64,000 nt of DNA from Lewinella sp. 4G2 (GTDB lineage Bacteria > Bacteroidota > Bacteroidia > Chitinophagales > Saprospiraceae): the NCBI RefSeq assembly GCF_001625015.1, contig NZ_LVWJ02000014.1, positions 1,736,001-1,800,000 of the forward strand, in the 5' to 3' direction. Under the pieces are notes generated by a model, which saw only the letters and a list, made by a program, of their open reading frames with translations, did not search any database and was not told the origin of the DNA. Shown here one piece after another: positions 40,814 through 49,698 of this stretch. Made by a program: the position numbers and the translations under genes. The stretch's first letter is position 1. Every line of letters begins with the position of its first letter.

Positions 40814-41998
40814 CTAAACCGCCTCGACCACCACCGCCGAGGCACCACCTCCACCATTACAAAGCGTCGCTAACCCGTACTTCCCACCGTTTGAGTGCAG
40901 GACGTTGATCAGCGTTACCAGGATGCGAGCACCGGAAGTACCCAGCGGGTGACCGAGGGACACGCCACCACCGTTCACATTCATGTTCTTGCCGTCAATC
41001 CCTAACTCCTGGGTGAAGGCCATGGGGACAACCGCGAAAGCTTCGTTCACCTCCAGGTAATCGATGTCGGACATTTTGAGGCCGGCGCGGTCCAGGGCTT
41101 TAGGGGCTGCTAGGGTAGGGGCGGTCGTGAACCATTGCGGCTCCTGGGCGGCGTCGGCAAAAGAGACGATCTTGGCGACTGGCGTCAGACCGAGTTCTTT
41201 CATTTTAGCTTCGGAGACGAGGACGAGTGCGGCGGCACCGTCATTGATCGTGCTGGCGTTGGCCGCCGTGACGGTTCCTCCTTTGCCGAAGGCGGGCCGC
41301 AGGTTGGGGATCTTGTCAAACTTGACCTTCTTGTACTCTTCGTCTTCGGTGATCACCAAGTCGTCGCCTCGCCGTTGCGGAACGGTTACGGGGACGATCT
41401 CCCGGCCGAAGGTGCCGTCTTCCGTTGCCCGCTTGGCTCGGGTGTAGGATTCGATGGCGTATTCATCCTGGGCTTCGCGGCTGATGTCGTATTTCACCGC
41501 GGTAGCGTCGGCGCAGACGCCCATCGCGTTTTGGTCGTAGGCGTCAGTAAGGCCATCTTGCGTGAGCCCATCGACGAGTTTGCGGTCACCGAATTTAGCT
41601 CCCCAACGGGCGTCCGGCACGTAAAAGGGGATGTTACTCATCGATTCCATGCCGCCGGCCACGACAATATCGTTGTGCCCTAACGCGATGGACTGCGCGC
41701 CCAGCATGACCGTCTTCATACCCGAGGAGCATACCTTATTCACCGTCGTGCAGGGCACGTTGTTCGGCAAACCCGCGTGAATGGCCGCCTGCCGCGCCGG
41801 CGCCTGACCGAGGTTGGCGGAGACGACGTTCCCCATCAGTACCTCATCCACCTGCTCGGGCTTCACCCCGGCCTTCTCAAGCGCTCCCTTAATGGCCGCC
41901 GCTCCCAATTGCGTTGCGGACAGGGAAGCAAACTGCCCCCCGAAAGACCCAATGGGTGTACGGACGGCGGAAACAATGTAAACGGTTTGGTTGGGCAT
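40814..41998 (-). CDS. atoB: Acetyl-CoA acetyltransferase (thiolase)
   Basis: This 394-residue cytoplasmic thiolase condenses or cleaves acetoacetyl-CoA. The N-terminus is VYIVSAVRTPIGSFGG, the acyl-accepting Cys90 sits in NKVCSSGMK, the His loop is GGGVSLGHPLGTSGAR, and the second catalytic Cys is in the CNGGGGASA end motif. Length matches biosynthetic-type thiolases. It is transcribed away from the acyl-CoA thioesterase gene, so acyl-CoA turnover is a shared theme. A TAGTTTTG box on the minus strand at 42071-42078 may start it. Confidence 0.92.
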   Translation of the reverse strand: MPNQTVYIVSAVRTPIGSFGGQFASLSATQLGAAAIKGALEKAGVKPEQVDEVLMGNVVSANLGQAPARQAAIHAGLPNNVPCTTVNKVCSSGMKTVMLGAQSIALGHNDIVVAGGMESMSNIPFYVPDARWGAKFGDRKLVDGLTQDGLTDAYDQNAMGVCADATAVKYDISREAQDEYAIESYTRAKRATEDGTFGREIVPVTVPQRRGDDLVITEDEEYKKVKFDKIPNLRPAFGKGGTVTAANASTINDGAAALVLVSEAKMKELGLTPVAKIVSFADAAQEPQWFTTAPTLAAPKALDRAGLKMSDIDYLEVNEAFAVVPMAFTQELGIDGKNMNVNGGGVSLGHPLGTSGARILVTLINVLHSNGGKYGLATLCNGGGGASAVVVEAV

Positions 41999-42385
41999 AA
42001 TCGAGCGGTTTTAATTTATTTGTCTTGACAACAGAATGGTATCGATAGTTCTCCAAATCATCAGACAATGCAAAACTAATGCGCAAACCCCAACGCAGCC
42101 TCCCCAGTCCCGGATGGGCGTCTACCGTAGCGAGGGACCGCGCCAGTAGCAGCGAAGCTCATGTTTCCCCTCGTTTTCGTTTCCCCTCGTATTCATTTGT
42201 TTTCGTTTTGTGTAACTCCCTCCCTGAATTCGTTTCCCCCCGGTTCTCAATTTCCTCACCCATCCCCCCCGCTCCAAAATCCAAACCCCCGCACCCGCGG
42301 CAGCGCCCAAAATCAAACAACACGAACGCAACCCAACACAACCAAGGCCCCACCCACCGGTTTAGTGACCGCAAACCACTGAGCC
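41999..42385. other. Divergent promoter region with repeat and 18-mer
   Basis: This spacer lies between divergent atoB and tesB. The minus strand has an exact -7-type box TAGTTTTG (42071-42078) 73 bp before atoB. From about 42105 to 42240 lies a dispersed repeat (GCGTCTACCGTAGCGAGGGA, then repeated CCCCTCGTTTTCGTTT) also found at about 59546-59655. An inverted 18-mer is at 42291-42308. No gene is seen. Confidence 0.6.
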
Positions 42386-43243
42386 ATGAAGCACGTATCG
42401 GAACTACTCGAACACCTTGACCTGGAAAAACTGGAGGTCAATCTCTTTCGCGGGCAGTCGCGCTCGATCGGGTCGCCACGGGTATTTGGGGGGCAGGTGC
42501 TGGCGCAATCGTTGGCCGCGGCGATGCGGACGGTGCCCGACGACCGCTTCGTACACTCCATCCACGGCTATTTTGTGCTGCCGGGAGACGTGGACCTGCC
42601 CATCGTATTTGAAGTGGATCGCATTCGCGACGGCGGCAGTTTCACTACCCGCGCGGTAAAGGCCATCCAGAATGGCGCCGCTATTTTTCACCTGACCGCG
42701 AGCTTCCAACTCGACCAACCGGGCTACGACCATCAGATCGATATGCCGAAGGTGCAGGGTTACGAAGAGCTAGTGAGTTACGAGGATATGGCGGAAAAAT
42801 TCGGCGACCAACTGCCCGAAAACATCCGGCGCATCCTGAATATCAAGCGGCCCATTGAATTCCGACCGGTTGAATTTCTGAACCCCTTTCAGCAAGAGAA
42901 GTACGAACCCATCCGCAACGTCTGGCTCAAAGCAAAGGGGGAGATCGGCGCCCGGCGCCGCGAACAAGCACTGGTGCTGGCCTACGCCTCCGATTATAAT
43001 CTATTGACAACCGCCCTTTTCCCCCACGGCCGCGCCGTCGACCACCGTGATTTGCAAATCGCTAGCCTGGATCACGCCATGTGGTTCCACCGCCCCTTCC
43101 GCGCCGAGGAGTGGCTGCTCTACAGCATCGATAGCCCCTCAGCCAGCGGCGCCCGTGGCTTCACGCGGGGAAACATCTTTACGGCGGATGGGAAATTAAT
43201 TGCCAGCGTCGTCCAGGAGGGACTGATGCGAAAGGCAAAGTAG
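42386..43243 (+). CDS. tesB: Acyl-CoA thioesterase II
   Basis: This double-hotdog thioesterase has 285 residues, the same length as E. coli TesB. It hydrolyses medium- and long-chain acyl-CoA to free acid and CoA. The front has LEKLEVNLFRGQSRSIGSPRVFGGQVLAQSL in consecutive conserved blocks, SIHGYFVLPGDVDLPI gives the first hotdog core, and the second half has LASLDHAMWFHR-like and LLYSIDSPSASGARGF blocks with the catalytic Asp-Ser/Thr-Gln set expected for the family. It ends at a perfect palindrome shared with the convergent DUF697 gene. Confidence 0.9.
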   Translation: MKHVSELLEHLDLEKLEVNLFRGQSRSIGSPRVFGGQVLAQSLAAAMRTVPDDRFVHSIHGYFVLPGDVDLPIVFEVDRIRDGGSFTTRAVKAIQNGAAIFHLTASFQLDQPGYDHQIDMPKVQGYEELVSYEDMAEKFGDQLPENIRRILNIKRPIEFRPVEFLNPFQQEKYEPIRNVWLKAKGEIGARRREQALVLAYASDYNLLTTALFPHGRAVDHRDLQIASLDHAMWFHRPFRAEEWLLYSIDSPSASGARGFTRGNIFTADGKLIASVVQEGLMRKAK

Positions 43244-43282
43244 TTTTTAGTTTCTAGTGAGTAGCACTAGAAACTAAAAACT
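43242..43282. terminator. Perfect 18-bp palindrome between convergent genes
   Basis: AGTTTTTAGTTTCTAGTG (43242-43259) and its exact reverse complement (43265-43282) flank a 5-nt loop. It begins inside the tesB stop codon and lies just before the DUF697 stop. It may act as a two-way terminator, though the stem is AT-rich. Confidence 0.6.
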
Positions 43283-43287
43283 AGCAA

Positions 43288-43854
43288 CTACTTTACGATA
43301 GCTCCTAACTGTGATGTCAAACTCAGCTTAGAAGGATCCCACTTACCCTCTTTTACCTGCGCGATGATGTGGTCAGCAATGGACATCAACGTAATGTCCG
43401 CCGGATTCTGGCCGAGTTCCATCTGGCTCTGGTAGAGCGTACCCACCTCGAGGGTCAGGAAACCGGAAACGGCTGCCTGGGTAGCCCCGTTCACGAACAT
43501 CTTGAGTGGGCTGATGGTCTGCGCCAACGATCCGGCCGCCGCCGTAAGCACCCGACCCACGAGCGCCGTAACACCCGTAGTGATGACGGTCCGCAGGATC
43601 TGATCATCAATATCAAATTCGTAAATATCCGCCAGGTCCTTGATCATCTTGGTCTGCAGCGCCGTGGAGGCCGCAACGTCAAGACCAAAGACAGGAATTA
43701 ATCCTGAAGCCGTACCCAACAGCGCGTACCGCTTGATGAGGGCATTCGCTTCCTCCCGCTTCTCAGCGAGGTCCGGCGTAAGGGTATTTTTTGCTACTGC
43801 GAGGCTCGTTTCGTTTGCCGCGTCTTCAATTTGCTCAATAGTATCGTTAGCCAT
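43288..43854 (-). CDS. DUF697-family membrane-associated protein
   Basis: This 188-residue protein has the DUF697/YcjF-like pattern. An N-terminal charged helix (residues 1-45) precedes Gly/Ala-rich hydrophobic helices (GTASGLIPVFGLDVAAST, and VITTGVTALVGRVLTAAAG) separated by an amphipathic segment with KMIKDLADIYEF. The family often sits in membranes next to small GTPases and is linked loosely to stress or membrane trafficking. No GTPase gene is adjacent here. The function is unknown. Confidence 0.7.
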   Translation of the reverse strand: MANDTIEQIEDAANETSLAVAKNTLTPDLAEKREEANALIKRYALLGTASGLIPVFGLDVAASTALQTKMIKDLADIYEFDIDDQILRTVITTGVTALVGRVLTAAAGSLAQTISPLKMFVNGATQAAVSGFLTLEVGTLYQSQMELGQNPADITLMSIADHIIAQVKEGKWDPSKLSLTSQLGAIVK

Positions 43855-43917
43855 GGGATTGGTTTGATTGGTTCACCTGGTATAACCGGTCCCAAGGGCT
43901 AAGATGTTCGGGGAGGA

Positions 43918-44150
43918 GACTATAGACTCCAGACTACAGACTAAAAATACCCGGCCGCTCCAAGAACCTCAAGCTGCGCTGCGCTTGGGCTTGAGGCCAC
44001 TTGAAGAACCTTATGACTACAGACTGTAGACTACAGACTACAGACTAAAAATGCCCGGCCGCTCCAAGAACCTCCCATTGTCGCTGCGCTTGGATGGCAG
44101 GCCGCGTGGAGAACCTGATGACTACAGACTAGAAACTAGAAACTACCAAC
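43918..44150. repeat. ACTACAGACTA arrays with two CGGCCGCTCC hairpin repeats
   Basis: Arrays at about 43918-43944, 44014-44048 and 44119-44150 alternate with two hairpin repeats (43949-44014 and 44053-44120). In each hairpin GCTCCAAGAACCTC pairs with a downstream complementary half. The two hairpins differ in the loop half, where CAAGCTGCGCTGCGCTTG is replaced by CCATTGTCGCTGCGCTTGG. Confidence 0.8.
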
Positions 44151-44153
44151 TAC

Positions 44154-45167
44154 CTACTCCCCCTTCTGGTCCAACAACAACGAAGCCAGCTCATCGCTCA
44201 CAATCGTAATCTTCCCCGTCGCCTCATCCACCTCGATCTGCCCGCTACGGAAATGGTCTTTGGTGCAGGTGATGCTCAGGCCACCGAAGCCGGCGCGGAG
44301 GTAGTATTGCTTGCGGAGGCTGCGCTTGTCCACGCGGAAACCTTCGTCGAGGTCGCCGTCGCTTTCGGTCAGCATGTCCTGCAAGGGCTGTTCGTTGCCG
44401 TAAAAGAACTCATCGAAATCCTTTGCGCGGATGGTCTGCTGGGGAGCTTTGGCAGCGTACTTGACGAGAGCCTTCTCGAATTCCCCCTCGTTCATGGCGA
44501 AGCCGGTCTCCTTGTCCTTCGGGATGGGAAGTTCCTCGACGAGCTCCAGGAAGTTCTGCGTGAGTTCCGCGCTGGTTTCCGGACGGTCAATCCCAACCCA
44601 GTCGGTGAAGTACTGGCTGATGGAACCCTGCGTCCGCGCGTGGCGGATCATCTGTACGGTACGGCCACTACCGGCGAGGAGGCGGACGGCCATGGCCATG
44701 TGATCTACGTCGAGGTACTGAGTACTGGAGAGTTTAAGGTGATCCTCTTCGGGTACAAACACCAAGCCCGGTGTTTCCCGAATAAGGAAGATGCCAAGCA
44801 TCCGCTGCTCTTCCATGGTGTAGTCCGCGTACAGTAGGTAACCACCCTTCGCACCAATGACGCCCTGGAGGCTCTGCCGCAGGATCTTCATGGTGTCGTT
44901 GGAGAAGGTGACGAAGTTCTGCCGGTTGCGCCCGTCCATCAACCAGTTTTGGTAGTAGGCGGGGAAGAGGGCCTCGTCCGGCTCGGAGAGGAAGCCCTGC
45001 AACAGGTCGTTCTTGCGCTCAAAGATCTGATCGAGGCGGCCAATGAGTTCAATACTCTGTTCCGTGATGGCCAGCGTTTCCTTGGATAGGACAAGTTCCG
45101 CCTCCGCCATCTCCGGCTGCTTCTTCAACTCGTGAACGATGAGATTGTGGACGATCAGTTGATCCAT
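44154..45167 (-). CDS. Nucleoid-associated protein of the NdpA/YejK family
   Basis: This 337-residue cytoplasmic DNA-binding protein corresponds to the 37-kDa nucleoid-associated family (YejK/NdpA). The front (IVHNLIVHELKK) and the FERKNDLLQGF, GIFLIRETPGLVFV and KYAAKAPQQTIRAKDFDEFFY segments follow the family order. It probably binds chromosomal DNA; related proteins also occur in mobile or defence contexts. Here the neighbours are housekeeping genes. CTACCCGACTA repeats fill the gap to bamA. Confidence 0.75.
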   Translation of the reverse strand: MDQLIVHNLIVHELKKQPEMAEAELVLSKETLAITEQSIELIGRLDQIFERKNDLLQGFLSEPDEALFPAYYQNWLMDGRNRQNFVTFSNDTMKILRQSLQGVIGAKGGYLLYADYTMEEQRMLGIFLIRETPGLVFVPEEDHLKLSSTQYLDVDHMAMAVRLLAGSGRTVQMIRHARTQGSISQYFTDWVGIDRPETSAELTQNFLELVEELPIPKDKETGFAMNEGEFEKALVKYAAKAPQQTIRAKDFDEFFYGNEQPLQDMLTESDGDLDEGFRVDKRSLRKQYYLRAGFGGLSITCTKDHFRSGQIEVDEATGKITIVSDELASLLLDQKGE

Positions 45168-45177
45168 TCTTAGTATT

Positions 45178-45252
45178 TAGTCGGGTAGTCAGGTAGTCGG
45201 GTAGTCGGGTAGTGCAGCACTACGCTACTACCCGACTACCCGACTACGCTAC
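45178..45252. repeat. CTACCCGACTA array
   Basis: Units of GGGTAGTCGGGTAGTC run into the opposite orientation ACTACCCGACTACCC across a GTGCAGCACTAC centre, giving a hairpin. Related arrays lie at about 33120-33160, 61620-61660 and 62905-62965, each in a spacer. Confidence 0.7.
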
Positions 45253-45258
45253 TAGAAA

Positions 45259-47811
45259 CTACTCCGGTTCGAAGCCGAGGATGACGTTGAACGTGCTCAA
45301 ATTGCCATTGTCCGAAGTATCCGCATCCTTATCGAAACCTACGCCCCAGTCAAAGCCGAGCGTACCGAACATCGGGAGGAATACCCGGGCGCCGAAGCCC
45401 ACTGAACGGCGGAGATCGAAGGGGTTGAAGTCCCGCGCAGTCCGCCAGGAGTTACCCCCCTGGGCGAAGGCCAGTACGAAGATGGTACTGCTCGGGTTCA
45501 ACGAAATAGGGTAACGAATCTCGGCCGTGTACTTGCTAAAGATCGGCGTGGCGTTGTCCGTCCGACGGCCCGTGACGGGGTTGCGGATGAAGTTGTTAGG
45601 CAACTCGTTCTCGCTGTATCCCCGGAGGCTGATGACGTCCACCCCGGCAAAACTGGCCTGCTGGTTGTTGATACCGTTGCCACCCAGGCGGAAACGCTCG
45701 AAGGGGGAAACACCCACCACGTCGTCGTAGGCACCGAGGAAACCAATCTTGGCTTGCGTCTTCAGGACGAACTTGCCCCCCAGCGGGGTGTACCAATCCG
45801 CATTAAAACGCCACTTGTGGTATTCCAGGAAGCGGAACTGATCGGCAACGCTTTCAAACTGCTCCGGGTCGCTATCCACGAGGCCCAGTTGGCGGTAGGG
45901 TGGGGTAAGCTTTACGGTCAACTCAATGTTGGAGCCCTCCTTGGGGAAGATGGGGTCCGTAGCCGTCGTCCGGCTGAGGGTGAATTGAGCGGAGAAGTTG
46001 TTGAAGTTACCCGTCCGCAGCTGGACGCCCTCGTCGGTCTGGAAGTTCTGCCGCCAGCCTTCCAGCGTCAAGATCTGCATATTGACGCCGGCGCGGAAGA
46101 CGAAGTTATCGTCCGGCCACCGGAGGCGGGTACCGAAGCTAACGGCTGCCTGCTGGATGATGAGTTTGTTGGGTACGGCCCGCGAACCAATGTCGAACTT
46201 ATTGTAAAAGAGCGACGCCGTCAGCGAAGTCGGCCGCTTACCGCCCAACCAAGGCTCGGTCAGGGAAGCGTTGTAACTCTGGTAGAACTGCCCGTTCGTC
46301 TGGGCGCGGAGGCTCAGTCGCTGGCCATCACCCTGGGGGAGGGGGTGCCAGGCTTCGCGGTTGAAGATGTTCCGCATCGAGAAGTTGTTAAACGTCACCC
46401 CGAGGGTACCAATGATGCCCTGGCGGCCACCCCAACCGGCGGAAAGCTCGAGTTGGTCGGAAGGCTTTTCTTCGACGACGTACTTGATGTCCACCGTCCC
46501 CCGGTCCGGGTTCACGGGGGTCTCAATGCCGAGCGCCTCCTGGTTAAAGTAACCCAGGGCGATGATCTGCCGCTGGGACCGGATGATGTCCGAACGGGAG
46601 AACTTCTGCCCGGGGCGGGTGAAGACTTCCCGGCGGATCACGTGCTCGTGCGTCCGGTCGTTACCCTCAATGATCACTTTATCGATCGTCGCCTGTGGGC
46701 CTTCGAAAATACGCATCTCCACGTCGATAGAGTCACCTTCAATGGCGATTTCGGTGGGTTCGATATTGAAGAACAGGTACCCATCGTCCTGGTACAAGCT
46801 CGATACGTCGCTGTTGGTCTGGCTAAACGTTAGCCGTTCCTGCAATTCTTGTTGGTTAAATACATCGCCCTTTTCCAGACCCAGCACCCGCGACAGCGTC
46901 TCATCGTCGTACTTGGAATTACCCTTCCACGTGATGTTGCGGAAGTAGTACTGGTTACCCTCGAAGAGGTCGATGTTCAGGACGACGTTGCCGTCCTCGT
47001 CCCGCGTGATCTCATCGTCCAAAATGCGCGCGTCGCGGTAGCCGAGGGTGTTGTAGTAGGCGATCAGGGCGTCCTTATCTTCCTTGTACAGGGAAGGTTG
47101 GAATTTGGAACCGCGGAAGATATTGAGTTTGCTGACCTGCTTGGTCTCCTTCAGCTGCTTGCGCAGCTTCTTGTCCTTGACGTCCGTATTGCCCGTAAAG
47201 TTGATGGCGTCGATCTTGACGCGGTCGTTCTGCTCTACGTCAAAGACGAGGCGGACGCTATTGGCGCGGGAAGAATCGACGATCTCGCGCACGTCCACTT
47301 CCGTATCGAGGTAGCCCTTTTCGATGAAGTACTTGCGCACCCCTTCGGCGGCATTCACCTTGGCGTCCTCGGTGACGATGCCGCCGCGGACGATGAAGGT
47401 GTTGATGATCTCGTTGAGGTCTTCGTGCTTGCCCTGCTTCACGCCTTCGTAACTGTGGCGCAGGTAGCGCGGCCGTTCGGTCACGCGGACGACGAGGAAG
47501 ATCACGTCGCCAATCGTTTTTTCCTGCTCGATCCGTACGTCGGTAAACAGCCGTAGCCGCCACAGATTCTTGATGGCGCGGGGAATATCCGGCCCGGGGA
47601 CGCGAATCTTATCACCAACGCTCAGGCCGGTTACGCCGATGATGGCGTTCTGCTCGGCGAAAAAGGCACCCTTTACGGTGATGGCGCCGATCTCGTATTC
47701 GCCGGGGTTGGAGTAGTCGTAGACCGGCAGATTCAGGGAATCCGTCTGGGCGGCGACCGTTGCCGTCCCGAACAGGCAGCAGAGTGAAAGAAGTAGAATG
47801 CTTAGTCTCAT
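45259..47811 (-). CDS. bamA: Outer-membrane assembly factor BamA
   Basis: This is the essential Omp85 protein that folds barrels into the outer membrane. The 850-residue protein has a signal peptide (MRLSILLLSLCCLFGTATVAAQ), about five POTRA domains (~residues 40-460, with GAFFAEQNAIIGVTGL, VFDVEQNDRVKIDAINFTGN and VEGNDRTHEHVIRREVF-type blocks), and a C-terminal 16-strand barrel with the lid motif region RGYSENELPNN. It ends in a beta-strand. The gene lies 139 bp downstream of uppS on the same strand, a usual Bacteroidota order, and is probably co-transcribed with it. Confidence 0.93.
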   Translation of the reverse strand: MRLSILLLSLCCLFGTATVAAQTDSLNLPVYDYSNPGEYEIGAITVKGAFFAEQNAIIGVTGLSVGDKIRVPGPDIPRAIKNLWRLRLFTDVRIEQEKTIGDVIFLVVRVTERPRYLRHSYEGVKQGKHEDLNEIINTFIVRGGIVTEDAKVNAAEGVRKYFIEKGYLDTEVDVREIVDSSRANSVRLVFDVEQNDRVKIDAINFTGNTDVKDKKLRKQLKETKQVSKLNIFRGSKFQPSLYKEDKDALIAYYNTLGYRDARILDDEITRDEDGNVVLNIDLFEGNQYYFRNITWKGNSKYDDETLSRVLGLEKGDVFNQQELQERLTFSQTNSDVSSLYQDDGYLFFNIEPTEIAIEGDSIDVEMRIFEGPQATIDKVIIEGNDRTHEHVIRREVFTRPGQKFSRSDIIRSQRQIIALGYFNQEALGIETPVNPDRGTVDIKYVVEEKPSDQLELSAGWGGRQGIIGTLGVTFNNFSMRNIFNREAWHPLPQGDGQRLSLRAQTNGQFYQSYNASLTEPWLGGKRPTSLTASLFYNKFDIGSRAVPNKLIIQQAAVSFGTRLRWPDDNFVFRAGVNMQILTLEGWRQNFQTDEGVQLRTGNFNNFSAQFTLSRTTATDPIFPKEGSNIELTVKLTPPYRQLGLVDSDPEQFESVADQFRFLEYHKWRFNADWYTPLGGKFVLKTQAKIGFLGAYDDVVGVSPFERFRLGGNGINNQQASFAGVDVISLRGYSENELPNNFIRNPVTGRRTDNATPIFSKYTAEIRYPISLNPSSTIFVLAFAQGGNSWRTARDFNPFDLRRSVGFGARVFLPMFGTLGFDWGVGFDKDADTSDNGNLSTFNVILGFEPE

Positions 47812-47950
47812 TCGTTGCTTTTATTTTCTTTCCCGTAGGTGGGCGCTGCCGCAGGTGCGAGGCAATTGGGAAAGGGGGGAGCGGCCGGGGGCGAGGCCTG
47901 TTTTTAATTCTTGGGAAGGGACCGTAAAGGTCGGGATAAGGTTGGTTGGG

Positions 47951-48694
47951 CTAGGTGAGTTGTTCGGATGTCTGGCCAAAACGTCGCTCCCGTTGCTGGA
48001 AGTCGATCAGGGCCGCGTGCAGGTCGGGTTTGCGGAACTCCGGCCAGAACACGGGGCTGAAGTAAAATTCCGCGTAGGCCGCCTGCCACAAAAAGAAGTT
48101 GCTCAGCCGGTGCTCCCCACTCGTACGAATGATGAGCTCCGGGTCCGGAAATTCCCGCGTACTCAGTTGTTGGTGGATGACCTCTTCGGTGATCGCCGAA
48201 GCGTCCAGCCGGCCAGCCTCCACCTCCCGGGCAATCCGGCGGATGGCGCTCGTGAGGTCCCACTTACCACTGTAGTTGAGGGCGAGGATGAGGTCCATCC
48301 CCTTATTCTTAGCCGTTTGGGCAATACCAAACTTGAGGGCATCCTGTGTGGCCTCGGGCAGCTGGGTCGTATCCCCAATGGCCCGTAGCCGGATGTCGTT
48401 CTCCAGCAACGTACTCATCTCCGATCCGATCGTATCGATGAGCAACTGCATGAGGGCACCGACTTCCATCTCCGGCCGGCTCCAGTTTTCGGTGCTGAAG
48501 GCGTAAAGAGAAAGGCACTCTACACCGAGCTCGGCGCAGCCCTCCACCGTCGCGCGCACGGCCTCGACGGCACTATGGTGGCCAAAGACGCGGGGTTTTC
48601 CCTGCCCCTGGGCCCACCGGCCGTTACCATCCATGATCACACCGATGTGGCGCGGCAGGTGGTCCTTGTCGATCTTGGCTTTGAGTTCGCTCAT
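47951..48694 (-). CDS. uppS: Isoprenyl transferase (undecaprenyl diphosphate synthase)
   Basis: This cis-prenyltransferase makes undecaprenyl diphosphate, the lipid carrier for peptidoglycan. From the ATG at 48694 the protein has 247 residues, the normal length. The motif IGVIMD22GNGRWAQ holds the catalytic Asp. Further signatures are YAFSTENWSRP and PDPELIIRTSGEHRLSNFFLWQAAYAE in adjacent blocks. A longer frame begins at 48865 but adds 57 residues unlike the family. A 139-bp spacer with one 18-mer (47841-47858) separates it from bamA. Confidence 0.93.
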   Translation of the reverse strand: MSELKAKIDKDHLPRHIGVIMDGNGRWAQGQGKPRVFGHHSAVEAVRATVEGCAELGVECLSLYAFSTENWSRPEMEVGALMQLLIDTIGSEMSTLLENDIRLRAIGDTTQLPEATQDALKFGIAQTAKNKGMDLILALNYSGKWDLTSAIRRIAREVEAGRLDASAITEEVIHQQLSTREFPDPELIIRTSGEHRLSNFFLWQAAYAEFYFSPVFWPEFRKPDLHAALIDFQQRERRFGQTSEQLT

Positions 48695-48711
48695 GGCTTT
48701 GTTACGGGCCG

Positions 48712-48719
48712 CGAAGGTA
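48712..48719 (-). promoter_or_regulatory. Candidate -7 box (TACCTTCG) for uppS-bamA
   Basis: The minus strand reads TACCTTCGC 18 bp before the uppS ATG. The short distance implies a very short leader. The same word precedes two other minus-strand genes in this window. Confidence 0.4.
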
Positions 48720-48782
48720 CGAAGGATTATTAGTCCGTGGGACTGAGCGTTTGAACCGGATCGTCCTAAGAAATCAGGAAGA

Positions 48783-49178
48783 CTAAATAATTGGGAACGG
48801 ATTCTTGTATTGTAACTCAGTGATGCGTAGAAAGTCTTTGTCGTTCCGCGAAACAAGGGTGACATTCTGCCTTATTGCCGTTGCAGCAATGACGGCATCA
48901 GGGAGTTTGATCCTATATTTTCTGCGAAGCTGGATAGTAAGGTCCTTAGTAACCTCATCTAATGAAAGTACTTGCATAGTAGCAATTAGCCTTTGGCTGA
49001 CTGCAAAATCAGCCGCGGTTCCATTAAAGAAACCCAGAACTTCTATTTCAGTTATGATTGAAATGGCTGCATCTCCAGAGTCTCGAAATTGTTGAAGTAT
49101 TGCCAGCCCAGATGCAGGAATCTGATTACGCATGGCGTAAATCAGAATGTTAGTATCGAGTAAATGAGTTATAGCCAT
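48783..49178 (-). CDS. vapC: PIN-domain ribonuclease toxin (VapC-like)
   Basis: This 131-residue PIN-domain protein carries the acidic residues expected for metal-dependent RNA cleavage: LLD8TN at the front, an ITEIEVLGFF segment with the central Glu, and LPDAVIAA followed by LVSRNDKDF. This is the toxin half of a VapBC module. Its start overlaps the end of the upstream antitoxin gene by 10 bp, a typical coupled arrangement. The gene is more AT-rich than uppS, as mobile toxin-antitoxin pairs often are. Confidence 0.85.
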   Translation of the reverse strand: MAITHLLDTNILIYAMRNQIPASGLAILQQFRDSGDAAISIITEIEVLGFFNGTAADFAVSQRLIATMQVLSLDEVTKDLTIQLRRKYRIKLPDAVIAATAIRQNVTLVSRNDKDFLRITELQYKNPFPII

Positions 49179-49435
49179 CCAGCACGCATTTCAGCGATTT
49201 CTGCATCCGTCTCTTCAATCGTTTTGCTTGTACCCCAAACACCGATGAAATCGAGTATTGACTCTTCTTGCTCATCACACTTCGGCTCTACCTCTAATTT
49301 AGTCGTTCCATCTAAAGTCGAAGTGTTTGTTGCCGAGTCTTCACGAAAGGGATGAATCTTAATCACGTTCAGCTTCTGCAAGCCATTCAGAATCTCCATT
49401 CCTTTTTCATCAAGCAGGTCAATTTGTAGAGTCAT
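49169..49435 (-). CDS. Antitoxin partner of the PIN-domain toxin
   Basis: This 88-residue acidic protein lies directly upstream of the PIN toxin and overlaps it by 10 bp. The front (MTLQIDLLDEKGMEILNGLQKLNVI) resembles the short dimerising part of Bacteroidota antitoxins. The C-terminal third (TDAEIAEMRAGWL) could bind the toxin groove. It would bind VapC and repress the shared promoter. A CGAAACTA word at 49463-49470 (TAGTTTCG on the minus strand) may be the -7 box. Confidence 0.7.
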   Translation of the reverse strand: MTLQIDLLDEKGMEILNGLQKLNVIKIHPFREDSATNTSTLDGTTKLEVEPKCDEQEESILDFIGVWGTSKTIEETDAEIAEMRAGWL

Positions 49436-49511
49436 GGCAGCTAGTAATTAGGTAACTGAAAACGAAACTAAGTTAAGCAAAGTTGCTCCAACACTACCAC
49501 GGGTGCACTAC

Positions 49512-49570
49512 TCACTAGCGACTTGATTCTCGCAACTCGCCAATCGCAACTTTAAACTCGCAACCCGCAA
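49512..49570. repeat. GCAACTCGC array
   Basis: Short units such as ACTTGATTCTCGCAACTCGC resemble the array at 40717-40813. They lie in the divergent spacer between the antitoxin gene and creD. Confidence 0.5.
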
Positions 49571-49627
49571 ATCCTCCCCCAACCCCCACGAATCCTAATC
49601 CACCTAAAGAACTTTGAAAAACAAAGC

Positions 49628-49635
49628 TATCTTTG
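49628..49635 (+). promoter_or_regulatory. Candidate -7 box for creD
   Basis: TATCTTTG followed by C is an exact TAnnTTTGC match, 64 bp before the ATG at 49699. A TTTG at 49614-49617 is too close to be a normal -33 element. Confidence 0.4.
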
Positions 49636-49698
49636 CTTCCATCTTTCTCGCCACCCGTTTAACCCTAAATCACCCGGCGCAGAACTAAAGAATTACGC

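Noticed and set aside
42079-42420. Plus and minus frames of 65-113 residues between atoB and tesB
   Set aside because: They are low-complexity translations of the TTTTCGTTT repeat and the 18-mer.
38250-44150. CRISPR array suspected from regularly spaced ACTACAGACTA words
   Set aside because: The units are contiguous, irregular, and lack unique spacers of constant length; no cas gene is present.
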